From assembly GCF_016595245.1 (NCBI RefSeq), contig NZ_JAENHM010000084.1:62001-126000 (forward strand): a stretch of 64,000 bases of DNA, in the 5' to 3' direction. Positions 7,886-18,033 of the stretch are shown piece after piece (position 1 is the first letter of the stretch; each line of letters begins with the position of its first letter). The stretch comes from Azospirillum endophyticum (GTDB lineage: Bacteria > Pseudomonadota > Alphaproteobacteria > Azospirillales > Azospirillaceae). Position numbers and translations under genes: made by a program. Under the pieces are notes generated by a model, which did no database searches, was not told where the DNA came from, and saw nothing but the letters and a program-made list of their open reading frames with translations.

Positions 7886-9166
7886 TCAGCCGGCGAACCA
7901 GCGGGCCGGAACCAGGACCAGTGACGGGAACAGCACCAGCAGGACCAGCACCAGCAGTTGGGCGGCCATGAAGGGCCAGACGCCGCGCATCAGGCTGCCC
8001 ATGCTGATCCTGGAAACGCCGGCCACCACGTTCAGCACGGTGCCGACCGGCGGGGTGATCAGGCCGATGGCGTTGTTGATGATGAACAGCACGCCGAAAT
8101 AGACGGGATCGATGCCCGCCTGCTTGATCACCGGCATCAGCACCGGCGTCAGGATCAGGATGGTCGGAGTCATGTCCATCGCCGTTCCCACGATCACCAC
8201 CAGCACCATGATGGCGGCCATCAGCAGCGTCGGATTGCCCATGAAGGGTTCCAGCATGTCGGCGACCTGGGCCGGCAGGTTGGCGATGGTGATCATCCAG
8301 GCCGATACCATGGCGGCGGCGACCAGGAACATCACCACCGCGGTGGTGGTCGCCGCCGAGGCGAACAGGTCGAAGAGCTGCGACAGCTTCAGTTCGCGAT
8401 AGACCACCGTGGCGACGAACAGCGCATAGACCGCCGCCACGACCGCAGCCTCGGTCGGGGTGAAGATGCCGAACTTCAGGCCGAAGATGATGATCCCCGG
8501 CAGCATCAGCGCCCAGAAGCCGTCCTTCACCGCCGCTGCGACCTCCCCCTTCGTCGCGCGCGGCGGCGGGGTCAGGCTCTCCTGGCGGACCACCAGCCAC
8601 CAGGCGGCGACCAGCCCCAGCCCCAGCATCAGGCCCGGCACGATGCCGGCCAGGAACAGCTTGGTGATCGACACGTTGGCCGCGACGCCAAACAGGATGA
8701 AGCCGACGCTGGGCGGAATGACCGGCGCGATGATGCCGCCGGCGGCGATCAGCCCGCAGGACCGCGCCTTGTCATGGCCGGCCCGCACCATCATCGGCAC
8801 CAGCAGGGCCGACAGGGCGGCGGCATCGGCCACCGCCGAGCCGGACAGGCTGGCCAGGATGCAGGAGGCGAGGATGGCGACATAGCCGAGCCCGCCGCGG
8901 ATATGGCCGACCAGCGCCATCGCCACGGCGACGATGCGGCGCGACAGGCCGCCGGCATTCATCACCTCGCCGGCCAGCATGAAGAAGGGCACGGCGACCA
9001 GCGGGAAGCTGTCGGCGCCGTTGACGACGTTCTGCGCGACGATCTGGGCGTCGAACAGGTCGAGGTGGAACATCAGCGCCACGCCGCACAGCAGCAGCGC
9101 GAAGGCGATCGGCGTGCCGATGGCCATGGCCCCCAGCAATGAGCCGAGAAAGACGGTGACGGTCAT
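7886..9166 (-). CDS. dctM: TRAP transporter large permease subunit (DctM type)
   Basis: Large membrane subunit of a tripartite ATP-independent periplasmic transporter, 426 residues, the normal size. It is almost entirely hydrophobic with about 12 helices and family sequences such as PLVAVPFFMLAGEVMNAGG, ASCILASLSGSAVADAAALS, PPSVGFILFG and NNAIGLITPPVGTVLNV. It uses an ion gradient to move a carboxylate-type solute handed over by the DctP protein. AAGGA lies about eight bases before the ATG. Last gene of the operon dctP, sugar kinase, lyase, dctQ, dctM. Confidence 0.95.
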   Translation of the reverse strand: MTVTVFLGSLLGAMAIGTPIAFALLLCGVALMFHLDLFDAQIVAQNVVNGADSFPLVAVPFFMLAGEVMNAGGLSRRIVAVAMALVGHIRGGLGYVAILASCILASLSGSAVADAAALSALLVPMMVRAGHDKARSCGLIAAGGIIAPVIPPSVGFILFGVAANVSITKLFLAGIVPGLMLGLGLVAAWWLVVRQESLTPPPRATKGEVAAAVKDGFWALMLPGIIIFGLKFGIFTPTEAAVVAAVYALFVATVVYRELKLSQLFDLFASAATTTAVVMFLVAAAMVSAWMITIANLPAQVADMLEPFMGNPTLLMAAIMVLVVIVGTAMDMTPTILILTPVLMPVIKQAGIDPVYFGVLFIINNAIGLITPPVGTVLNVVAGVSRISMGSLMRGVWPFMAAQLLVLVLLVLFPSLVLVPARWFAG

Positions 9167-9198
9167 GGAACGTTCCTTGGCGCTCGGGCTTTCGGGGA

Positions 9199-9744
9199 TC
9201 AGGCGGGACGGCCGGAGGGGGAATGGGCGGCGTCGACCGTCTCCTCGGACTCCGTCACCATGATCAGCTCGTTGTCACCGAGGCGGCCGGTCACCGCGCG
9301 GACGAGGTTGACCACCAGGATCGCCAAGGCCAGCACGGCGAACACCACGCCGGCACCATAGAAGAAGCCCATCGACAGGCCGGTCGCCGGGGCCGTCACC
9401 GACAGGTTGATGACGGTCTGGTCCCAGCTGCCGCCGAGCAGCAGGACGGTCGCGTAGATCATCAGCAGATGGCTGGCGCAGAAGCAGACGAGCCGCCCGG
9501 TCCTGGGCAGCAGGGCGACCAGGCTGTCCATGCCGAGATGGCCATGCTTGTGCAGCGCCACCACCGCCCCCATGAAGGTCATCCAGACGAAGAGCAGGCG
9601 CGACAGCTCCTCGGACACCGTGATGCCGCTATTGAAGCCGTAGCGCAGCACGACGTTGCCGAAGACCAGCACCAGCATGCCGGCCAGACAGGCCACGATC
9701 GCGACCTTCAGAATGAAGACATACCCGTCGATGAAGCGGCCCAT
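9199..9744 (-). CDS. dctQ: TRAP transporter small permease subunit (DctQ type)
   Basis: Small membrane subunit of the TRAP transporter, about 181 residues with four helices. The family's conserved region is visible: VSEELSRLLFVWMTFMGAVVALHKHGHLGMD. The start at MGRFIDGY is preceded by AGGGAGGAACGG, an excellent ribosome binding site; an ATG ten codons earlier has none. It lies 32 bases before the large permease gene, with which it forms the membrane complex. Confidence 0.92.
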   Translation of the reverse strand: MGRFIDGYVFILKVAIVACLAGMLVLVFGNVVLRYGFNSGITVSEELSRLLFVWMTFMGAVVALHKHGHLGMDSLVALLPRTGRLVCFCASHLLMIYATVLLLGGSWDQTVINLSVTAPATGLSMGFFYGAGVVFAVLALAILVVNLVRAVTGRLGDNELIMVTESEETVDAAHSPSGRPA

Positions 9745-9792
9745 CCGTTCCTCCCTATGGCTTTTTTCGTCCACCCTTCCCCGCCGGGCCGC

Positions 9793-10731
9793 TCATTCGG
9801 CCGGCAGGGCCGCGATCTTGGCGCGGAAGGCGTCGGTGCCGGCGACGACCTTGTCGAGCACCGCGTCGAGCGCCCAGAAGCGTTCGCGCACGTCGTATTG
9901 GATCACGCGGCAGCGGATCGACCCGAAGGTGCCGAGGCGCTGGTGGTACATCTTGGCGAAGGCCGGATAGCCCAGGCCTTCGGACACGGCGGCCACCACC
10001 AGGAAGGTCGCCAGCTCGTCCGCCAGCTCCGGGTGACGGTCGCCCGACAGCCGCATCCAGCGGTAGAGGTCGGGGTGGATGTTGGTGAAGACGCCGGTGA
10101 ATCCCGGCGATCCCGCCCGCATGGCGTCGCGCGCGATGGCGGCGTTGGCGTTGATGATGGCGAGGCCGGAGCCTTCGGCGATCGCCAGCCGGCGTTCGAC
10201 CGTGGCCAAATCGCAGCTGACGTCCTTCAGCAGGACGAAGCGGCCGCTGTCGATGCACAGCCGCAGTTCCTCGTCGCTCAGCAGCCGGCGGTAGGGCGCC
10301 GGGCATTCGTACAGCCCCAGCGGGATGTCGCGCGGCAGCCGCTCCAGCAGATGGGACAGATGGCGGCGGAACGCCTCGGTCCCCTCGTTCTTCGGGTCGA
10401 GGTGGTTGGTCACCAGCACCAGCGCGTCGCCGCCCGTGGCGGCCATCGCCGTCAGCTCCTCGACCTGGGCGTCGAGGTCGTCGCTGATGTGGCCGGACAC
10501 CACCACCGGCACCCGGCCGGCGACCTTCGCCACGACCGCCTTCGCCAGCTGCACCCGTTCCTCCAGCGACAGGAACTGCATCTCGCTGGATTGGCAGACG
10601 GCGAACAGGGCGTCGGCGCCGTTGTCCAGATACCAGTCGATCAGCCGGTCCAGGCCCGGATAGTCGATCTCGCCTGCATCGGTGAAGGGGGTCAGCATCA
10701 CCGGGATGATGCCGTCAATGCGCTGCGCCAT
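9793..10731 (-). CDS. Dihydrodipicolinate synthase family lyase
   Basis: Class I aldolase/lyase of the DapA/NanA superfamily, 312 residues. The Schiff-base lysine is in FVLLKDVSCD and the conserved tyrosine in LGLYECPAPY; the N-terminal GIIPVMLTPFTDAGEIDYPG is typical. In DapA itself the GTT region differs, and the setting is catabolic, so a keto-acid or sugar-acid aldolase is more likely than lysine biosynthesis. It lies between a PfkB kinase and the TRAP permease genes under LacI control, which suggests cleavage of an imported sugar acid or its derivative. The start MAQRIDG fits family alignments; the ribosome binding site is weak. The exact substrate is unknown. Confidence 0.88.
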   Translation of the reverse strand: MAQRIDGIIPVMLTPFTDAGEIDYPGLDRLIDWYLDNGADALFAVCQSSEMQFLSLEERVQLAKAVVAKVAGRVPVVVSGHISDDLDAQVEELTAMAATGGDALVLVTNHLDPKNEGTEAFRRHLSHLLERLPRDIPLGLYECPAPYRRLLSDEELRLCIDSGRFVLLKDVSCDLATVERRLAIAEGSGLAIINANAAIARDAMRAGSPGFTGVFTNIHPDLYRWMRLSGDRHPELADELATFLVVAAVSEGLGYPAFAKMYHQRLGTFGSIRCRVIQYDVRERFWALDAVLDKVVAGTDAFRAKIAALPAE

Positions 10732-10807
10732 GGATGACTCGTTCCAATCGGGAAAGGGGCAAAAGCAAGGAAATGAAGTGCGTCCGCCGGGGGCGCCGAT
10801 CGGGCCG

Positions 10808-11704
10808 TCAGGCCATTGCCAGCCCGCCGAGTGCCGCGTCGGTTTCCGCCGCGGCCGGCAGGCTGGCCTGTCCGCCGGCCCGCGTGCAGGACAGAGAAGC
10901 GGCGCAGGCGGCGCGGCGGATGGCGGCGGCGAGCGGCCGGCCGCGGTCGAGCTGGGCCGCCAGCACGCCGACGAAGCAATCCCCTGCCCCGGTGGTGTCG
11001 CGCACGGCGACGGCGGGGGCCGGCTGATGCCCAATCCCGTCGGCCGACGACCATTCGACGCCGTCGCCGCCCAGGGTGCGGATCACCGTGCCGCCCAGCA
11101 GGCGGTGCAGCGACGGTGCGTCGCCGCCGCATCCCAGATGGGTGCCCAGCCACGCCGCCTCGTCCTCGTTCACCACCAGGATGTCGACGGACTTCAGCAC
11201 CGGCAACGGCAACGGCGCCGCCGGGGCGAGGTTCAGGATCACCCGCGCCCCCAGCCGCCGGGCGCGCAGGATCAGAGCCGCGGTCTCGGCGGGATCGGAC
11301 TCCATCTGCACCAGCAGGGTGGTGCCGAGCGGCAGCAGCGTGTCCTCCACCTGATCGGCGCGCGCCTGCAGATTGGCCCCGCCGGCGACGACGATCTGGT
11401 TGCGGCCCGCCGCGTCGGTGCAGACGGCGGCGGTGCCGGTCGCCCGGTCCGTCACGGCCACGCGGGACAGGTCGATGCCGGCGCCGCGCAGGCCGCTCAG
11501 CGCGGTCTCCTTGAGCCCATCGCCGCCGACCGCCCCGGCCATCGTCACGGCGGCGCCGTCACGGGCGGCGGCGACCGCCTGATTCGCCCCCTTGCCGCCG
11601 GGATGCAGCTCCAGCGATCGCGCCAGCAGGGTCTGGCCGGCACCCGGCAGATCATCCATCGCGAAGATCATGTCGAGGTTGATGGATCCAAAGACGACAA
11701 TCAT
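10808..11704 (-). CDS. PfkB family carbohydrate kinase (ribokinase-like)
   Basis: Soluble sugar kinase of 298 residues. The N-terminal PfkB signature is present (GGKGANQAVAAARDGA, about residues 36-51) as is the C-terminal ATP/catalytic motif DTTGAGDCFVGVLAA with the catalytic aspartate in GAGD. The opening VVFGSINLD is typical of ribokinases. It would phosphorylate the sugar or sugar acid imported by the neighbouring TRAP transporter, possibly before or after the DHDPS-family lyase acts. Ribose itself is not an obvious TRAP cargo, so the true substrate may be a sugar acid. Gaps to both neighbours are under 80 bases. Confidence 0.9.
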   Translation of the reverse strand: MIVVFGSINLDMIFAMDDLPGAGQTLLARSLELHPGGKGANQAVAAARDGAAVTMAGAVGGDGLKETALSGLRGAGIDLSRVAVTDRATGTAAVCTDAAGRNQIVVAGGANLQARADQVEDTLLPLGTTLLVQMESDPAETAALILRARRLGARVILNLAPAAPLPLPVLKSVDILVVNEDEAAWLGTHLGCGGDAPSLHRLLGGTVIRTLGGDGVEWSSADGIGHQPAPAVAVRDTTGAGDCFVGVLAAQLDRGRPLAAAIRRAACAASLSCTRAGGQASLPAAAETDAALGGLAMA

Positions 11705-11747
11705 GGCTCTGCTCCGCTGCCTTCCTGCCCGTTCGATGGGCGCCCGG

Positions 11748-12770
11748 TCACTGGGCGGCGCGCGCCTTGGCGATTTCCGCCTGGGCCTGCGCCATCAGGG
11801 CGGGGTCGACCTTCTGCGAGAACTTCTCCACCACCGGACGGATCTTGGCGCGGAACTTCTCGATCTCCGCCGGGGCCAGCTCGGTGACGGTCATGCCCTT
11901 CGCCTTCAGCTCCTCGACCGCCTTGCCGGCCTGCTCGCGCGAGACCCGGCGCTCGTAGTCGCGCGCCTCCAGCGTGGCGTCCTGGATCAGCTTGCGCTCG
12001 TCCTCGTTCAGCTTGGCCCAGAACTTGGCGCCAACCAGCACGGCCTGCGGGTTGTACATGTGGTTGCTGAGGGTCAGGTACTTCTGCACCTCGTTCAGCT
12101 TGGCGGTCAGGATGCTGGGGGCCGGATTCTCCTGGCCGTCCACCGTCCTGGTTTCCAGTGCGGTGTAGACCTCCGGGAAGGGCAGCGGCACGGCGTTGGC
12201 GCCCAGGGTGTTGAACAGGTCGATGTAGATCGGCGACTGCACGACGCGGATCTTCAGTCCGGCGATGTCGTCCACGGTGGCGATCGGCCGCCGGCTGTTG
12301 GTCAGCTGGCGGAAGCCGAGCTCCCAATAGCCGAGACCGACCAGCCCCTTGGGCGACAGCTTGTCCAGCAGGGCCTTGCCCACCGGGCCGTCCATGACGG
12401 CGTCAGCCACCTTCGGCGTGTCGAACTGGAACGGCAGGTCGACCATCACGAAATTGTCGTCCAGGCTGGACAGCAGCCCGGCGTTCAGCACCGTCATCTC
12501 GACGATGCCGCCCTGCAGGGCCGAGATCATCTGCACGTCGCCGCCCAGCACGCCGTTGGTGAAGAGCTGGACCTTGATCTTGCCGCCGCTCTTCTCCTTC
12601 ACGATCTCGGCGAACTTCGCCATGCCCAGGGCCAGCGGCGAACCGTCGGCCCCGGCGCTGGCCAGCTTCATCGTATGCGCGCCGATCTCGGCCGCGTTGC
12701 CCGCGCCGCTGAACAGCAGCATGCCCGCCGTGACGGCGCCCGCCAGAAAGGCCTGAAGACCGTTGCGCAT
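11748..12770 (-). CDS. dctP: TRAP transporter substrate-binding protein (DctP type)
   Basis: Periplasmic binding protein of 340 residues with a clear Sec signal peptide (hydrophobic core AFLAGAVTAGMLLFSGAGNAAE, cleavage near residue 27). The DctP family element GLKIRVVQSPIYIDLFNTLGANAVPLPFPEVYTALETRTVDGQENP is visible in part as LKIRV and VDGQENP; the arginine of LKIRV normally binds the ligand carboxylate. It is the first gene of the operon and follows the two LacI-type operators, so expression should be substrate-induced. The ligand is probably a sugar acid or other small carboxylate. Confidence 0.94.
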   Translation of the reverse strand: MRNGLQAFLAGAVTAGMLLFSGAGNAAEIGAHTMKLASAGADGSPLALGMAKFAEIVKEKSGGKIKVQLFTNGVLGGDVQMISALQGGIVEMTVLNAGLLSSLDDNFVMVDLPFQFDTPKVADAVMDGPVGKALLDKLSPKGLVGLGYWELGFRQLTNSRRPIATVDDIAGLKIRVVQSPIYIDLFNTLGANAVPLPFPEVYTALETRTVDGQENPAPSILTAKLNEVQKYLTLSNHMYNPQAVLVGAKFWAKLNEDERKLIQDATLEARDYERRVSREQAGKAVEELKAKGMTVTELAPAEIEKFRAKIRPVVEKFSQKVDPALMAQAQAEIAKARAAQ

Positions 12771-12870
12771 ACCATTCCTCCTGTTGCGGCCCGTTCGCGG
12801 GCGGGCCTTCGCGGATTGCTGTTGAAATCGGGGGTCGGGAGAGGGGCCGGCACGCGGCCGTCATCGCCGA

Positions 12871-12884
12871 TGTAAGCGCTTACA
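12871..12884. promoter_or_regulatory. LacI-family operator, perfect palindrome
   Basis: TGTAAGCGCTTACA is a perfect 14-bp palindrome with the central CG typical of LacI/GalR operators. It lies between the divergent dctP operon and the LacI regulator gene, about 100 bases from each start, so repression of one or both by that regulator is likely. Confidence 0.85.
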
Positions 12885-12937
12885 TAGATCGCGTCACGGA
12901 CTGATGCAACAACAAACTTGACGCGGCATAGAGGATA

Positions 12938-12951
12938 TGTAACCGCTTTCA
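12938..12951. promoter_or_regulatory. Second, imperfect LacI-family operator
   Basis: TGTAACCGCTTTCA matches the perfect operator at 12871 in 12 of 14 positions and is centred 67 bases from it. It lies close to the start of the LacI gene, so it may serve autoregulation or a DNA loop with the first site. Confidence 0.65.
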
Positions 12952-12989
12952 GAAGATAGAATTCCCATCATTCCATGGAGATGCCGCCG

Positions 12990-14039
12990 ATGTCAGAGCG
13001 CGAGCCGAAGCCCGGACGTCCGCCGCGTGCGGTGGATGTCGCAGCGGCGGCGGAGGTGTCCACCGCCACCGTCTCGCGCGTTTTCAACAATCCGGAAAAG
13101 GTTGCCCCCGCGATCCGCGAACGGGTACTGGCCGCCGCCAAGGCGATGGGCTGGATGCCGCACGCCGCCGGCAGCGCGCTGGCCCGTCGCCGCAGTTCCA
13201 TCGTCGGCGCGGTGATCCCCACCCTCGACAACGAGGTGTTCGCCGCCCAGGTCGGGGCGATGCAGGCGGCCTTCGCCGAACGCGGCATCACGCTGCTGCT
13301 GAGCTGCTTCAACTACAACCAGGACCAGGCGGTCCATGACGTGCAGGCGATGCTGGCCCGCGGGGTGGAGGCGCTCGCCATCGTCGGCGAGGCGCACCGG
13401 CCGGAGTTGTTCGCCAGCATCCAGGCGCGGCACATTCCCTATGTCGTCACCTACAGCCACCGGCCGGGCAGCCCGCATGCCTGCGTCGGCTTCGACAACC
13501 GGCAGGCCTTCCACACCATCGCGCGGCACCTGCTCGACCTCGGTCATGAGACGATCGGGGTCATCATCCAGCCGACGGCCGGCAACGACCGCGTCGCCGC
13601 CCGCCTCGACGGCGTGCGCGCTGCACTGGCCGAACGCGGGCTCGGCGTCCGTCCCCAGCATCTGCGCGAAGGGGAATGGAGCATCGATTTCGGCCGGCAG
13701 AGCGTGCGCGCCATCCTGGCGACCGATCCGGTGCCGACCGCGGTGATCTGCGGCAACGATTACCTGGCGGTCGGCGCCCTGCTGGAGGCGCGGGCGATGG
13801 GGCTGTCGGTGCCGCGGGATCTCAGCATCACCGGCTTCGACGACATCGCCATCAGCCGCCAGCTCGATCCGCCGCTGACCACCATGCATGTCGACAACCA
13901 CGAGATCGGCCGGCGCGCCGCCGACTATCTGCTCGCCTGCCTGGAGGGAGAGCGGCCGGCGGCGATGCCGCCCCTGGTGCCGACCCTGATCCGCCGGGGG
14001 ACGGCCGCGGCGCCCGACCTCCCTGCCCGTCCGGCATGA
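12990..14039 (+). CDS. LacI family transcriptional regulator
   Basis: Repressor of about 349 residues. The N-terminal LacI helix-turn-helix is visible (AVDVAAAAEVSTATVSRVFNN), followed by the hinge (ALARRRSSIVGAVIPTLDNEVF) and a periplasmic-binding-protein-like effector domain with the closing GFDDIAISRQLDPPLTTMHV. The chosen start has GGAG nine bases upstream; an ATG at 12975 is also in frame but has no ribosome binding site. It is divergent from the TRAP/kinase/lyase operon, and two TGTAA-type operators lie between them. The inducer is presumably the TRAP substrate or a metabolite of it. Confidence 0.93.
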   Translation: MSEREPKPGRPPRAVDVAAAAEVSTATVSRVFNNPEKVAPAIRERVLAAAKAMGWMPHAAGSALARRRSSIVGAVIPTLDNEVFAAQVGAMQAAFAERGITLLLSCFNYNQDQAVHDVQAMLARGVEALAIVGEAHRPELFASIQARHIPYVVTYSHRPGSPHACVGFDNRQAFHTIARHLLDLGHETIGVIIQPTAGNDRVAARLDGVRAALAERGLGVRPQHLREGEWSIDFGRQSVRAILATDPVPTAVICGNDYLAVGALLEARAMGLSVPRDLSITGFDDIAISRQLDPPLTTMHVDNHEIGRRAADYLLACLEGERPAAMPPLVPTLIRRGTAAAPDLPARPA

Positions 14040-14054
14040 GGCGGCGCCCCGGCT

Positions 14055-15341
14055 TCAAAGCCCCAGGCGGTCCAGGATACGGCCGTGCTGCACGACGCTC
14101 CAGACGCCAAGCGGCCACAGGGCGTGGAAGCGGATCGCCTTCGGCTCGACGACCGGCAGGTCGAGCCGGGCGGCACTCCCGTCGATCAGCCGCCGCGCCA
14201 GCTGTTTGGCGATCGCCGTTCCCAGGGCCACGCCGCGACCGTTGCAGCCGAGATAGGCGAGCACGTCCGGCGCCGGCTCGTGCAGGTGGGGCCAATGATC
14301 CTTCGTCATGGCGAGCCGGCTGTTCCAGCCATGGGTCCAGCACAGGCCGGCAAGCTGGGGCCACAGCGTCTCGGCATAGTCGGTCAGATAGGCGAGCGGT
14401 GCCGGCGAGCCGATCGGCCGCATCGGGCCGCGGCCCCCCATCAGCAGCCGCCCCTTGGCGTCGATCCGGTAATAGACGGTGATCCGGCCGCTTTCGTAGA
14501 CCGCCGGACGGTCGGGCAGGACGCCCCGAAGGCGGTCGGCGCCGAGCGGCTCGCTCGCCGCGATGGCGCTGAACACCGGCACCACCGTGCGCCGCAGCCC
14601 CGGCCAGAGATCGCCGGTGAAGCCGTTGGTGGCGATCAGGATCTTCCCGGCCTCGATGGTGCCGGTCGGCGTTTCGATCGACCAGCCGCCGGGACGACGA
14701 TTCAGCGCCAGGGCCGGTGTGCGGCCATGGACCGCGGCGCCGGCGGCGATGGCCGCCGCGGCGAGACCGCGCACATAGGCCAGCGGATTCAGATGACCGC
14801 CGCGCCGGTCGAGCATCGCGCCGTGATAGGCCGAGGTCCCGGTGGCGACGGCCGTCTCCTCCCGGTCGAGGAAGGACACCGGCATGCCACGGACCATGCA
14901 TTGGCGCGCGGTCTCCGCCACGCCGCCCATCGATCTGGCGCTGCGCGCGACCCGGAGCGTCCCGCTTCGCCGCGCCTCGCAGGCGATGCCCAGCCGGTCG
15001 ATCAGCGCGAAGGTCCGGTCGGTCGTCCCATAGGCGAATTCGACCATCCGGGGGCCGAGATCGGGGCCCCAGATCCGCTCGATCTCGTCAGGATCGAATT
15101 TCAGACCTGGATTGAGCTGGCCGCCGTTGTTTCCCGAGGCGCCCCATCCCGGCTCGCCTTGGTCGATCACCACGGTGTCCACCCCGGCTTCGGCGAGATG
15201 GAGCGCCGTCGTCAGCCCGACAATGCCGGCGCCGACGATCGCCACCGAGGCCCGGCGCGAGCCATCGAGCGGTCGGGTCGGCAGAGACGGCGGGGCGTCC
15301 AGCGAATAGACGTTGGGCGGCAGCGAGAGGGGCGCGGTCAT
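14055..15341 (-). CDS. FAD-dependent oxidoreductase, PuuB-like (DAO family)
   Basis: Amine or amino-acid oxidase of 428 residues. The dinucleotide-binding motif VAIVGAGIVGLTTALHLAEAG begins near residue 33, followed by GASGNNGGQLNPG, which resembles gamma-glutamylputrescine oxidase PuuB and relatives. The C-terminal FAD-contacting region YLGCNGRGVALGTAIAKQLA is present. It would oxidise the primary or secondary amine of an imported substrate to an aldehyde, releasing ammonia and peroxide. It is the last gene of a run with a polyamine-type ABC importer, and a PuuC-like dehydrogenase lies a few genes away. No glutamate-putrescine ligase is in the window, so the substrate may not be gamma-glutamylputrescine. 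It converges on the LacI gene with 15 bases between. Confidence 0.85.
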   Translation of the reverse strand: MTAPLSLPPNVYSLDAPPSLPTRPLDGSRRASVAIVGAGIVGLTTALHLAEAGVDTVVIDQGEPGWGASGNNGGQLNPGLKFDPDEIERIWGPDLGPRMVEFAYGTTDRTFALIDRLGIACEARRSGTLRVARSARSMGGVAETARQCMVRGMPVSFLDREETAVATGTSAYHGAMLDRRGGHLNPLAYVRGLAAAAIAAGAAVHGRTPALALNRRPGGWSIETPTGTIEAGKILIATNGFTGDLWPGLRRTVVPVFSAIAASEPLGADRLRGVLPDRPAVYESGRITVYYRIDAKGRLLMGGRGPMRPIGSPAPLAYLTDYAETLWPQLAGLCWTHGWNSRLAMTKDHWPHLHEPAPDVLAYLGCNGRGVALGTAIAKQLARRLIDGSAARLDLPVVEPKAIRFHALWPLGVWSVVQHGRILDRLGL

Positions 15342-15386
15342 GATGGCGGCTTTCCGGAAGGAGGCGACAATTTTCCCGCGAAACTC

Positions 15387-16838
<1,452 letters not shown>

Positions 16839-16909
16839 GGCATTCGCACCGATGGCAGCGGCAAGGGGCGGGAGGAAAGAGCGACGCGGAGGGCGGGATC
16901 GTCCGGCGG

Positions 16910-17986
16910 TCAGGTCAGCATCCACTCGGCATAGCGTTTCTGCATCGCCGTGTAGTTCTCGCTCCACCATTGGGAATCGACGATCACGTTCTTGCCGTTG
17001 GTGAGGTCGGGCAGATACTGGCTGGCGGGGCCGGCCTTCACCTCGTCCAGCGCCGCGACGCTGTTCGGCAGGTAGTAGCCGCGCGTCGCCCAGGCGACCT
17101 GACGGTCCGGCCGCAGGCAGAAGTCGATGAAGCGCATCGCCGCCTCCTTGTTCTTCGTGCCCTTGGGAACGGCGAAATAGTCGAGCGAATTGATCGTCTG
17201 CGCGAAGGAGAAGTCCAGGCTGGCGCCCGCCTTCTGGGCCGATTTCACCCGGTTGAAATAGCTGTAGGAGAAGTCGGCCTCGCCCTGGACGATGGCGTTC
17301 ACCTGATCGGGGGTGGTGGCCGCCCACTTGCTGACATGGGGCTTGATGCGGTCGAGCATGCGGAACGCCCGTTCGACGTCGAGCGGATAGAGATCCTTCG
17401 GCGCGACGCCGTCGGCGATCAGCGCGGCCTCCAGCGTTTCCGACGCCAGCGACCGCATCACCCGGCGGCCGGGGAAGCGCGCCACGTCGTAGAAGCCGGC
17501 GAAATCGACGGGATGCTTGCCGTCGGGAGAGCGTTTGGCATCCCAAACCAGCCCGCCGCTGTAGAGATAGAGCGGCATGTAGTCGGGAGCCGCGGCCTGC
17601 ACCAGCGGGCCCGGCTTGATGATCGAGAGGTCGAGGTCCTCCCACAGCTTGTCGCGGGCGCCGGAGGTGGCGAAGGCGGCGGGGGCGTCGATGACGTCCC
17701 ACTGCACGGCCTTGCTCTGCACCTGCGCCTTCACCTTGGCCATGTCGCCGTTGTCGACCAGCGCGACCTTGATGCCGGTCTCCTGGGTGAAGGGGTCGGC
17801 GAAGACCTCGCGGACCATCTTGTTGTAGTCGCCGCCCCAGGAGGTGACGGTGAGGGTGGTGTCGGCGGCATGGGCGCGGCGGGAGAACACCGCCGGAGCC
17901 GCCGTCAGGCCCACGATGCCGGCGAGGCCGGCAGCACCGCCCTTCAGCAGCCCGCGCCGCGAAGTCAGGAACGTCGTCTTGGTCAT
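16910..17986 (-). CDS. ABC transporter substrate-binding protein, spermidine/putrescine (PotD/PotF) type
   Basis: Periplasmic binding protein of 358 residues with a twin-arginine signal peptide (TSRRGLLKGGAAG, then AAPAVFSRRAHA with an AHA cleavage site). The mature start LTVTSWGGDYNKMVREVFADPF is typical of the PotD-like family 1/8 binding proteins. The gene lies 47 bases after the ATPase gene of the same importer. The family also binds opines, phosphonates and other cationic or zwitterionic compounds, so a polyamine ligand is likely but not certain. Confidence 0.9.
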   Translation of the reverse strand: MTKTTFLTSRRGLLKGGAAGLAGIVGLTAAPAVFSRRAHAADTTLTVTSWGGDYNKMVREVFADPFTQETGIKVALVDNGDMAKVKAQVQSKAVQWDVIDAPAAFATSGARDKLWEDLDLSIIKPGPLVQAAAPDYMPLYLYSGGLVWDAKRSPDGKHPVDFAGFYDVARFPGRRVMRSLASETLEAALIADGVAPKDLYPLDVERAFRMLDRIKPHVSKWAATTPDQVNAIVQGEADFSYSYFNRVKSAQKAGASLDFSFAQTINSLDYFAVPKGTKNKEAAMRFIDFCLRPDRQVAWATRGYYLPNSVAALDEVKAGPASQYLPDLTNGKNVIVDSQWWSENYTAMQKRYAEWMLT

Positions 17987-18033
17987 GGGCAGTTTCCCCC
18001 TCGTTTTTCGGCAGTGGTCAAAACCGGTCGGCG

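Noticed and set aside
9793-10731. Housekeeping dapA for lysine synthesis
   Set aside because: The gene sits inside a LacI-controlled TRAP/kinase operon and a second DHDPS-family gene is nearby; a catabolic lyase is more likely.
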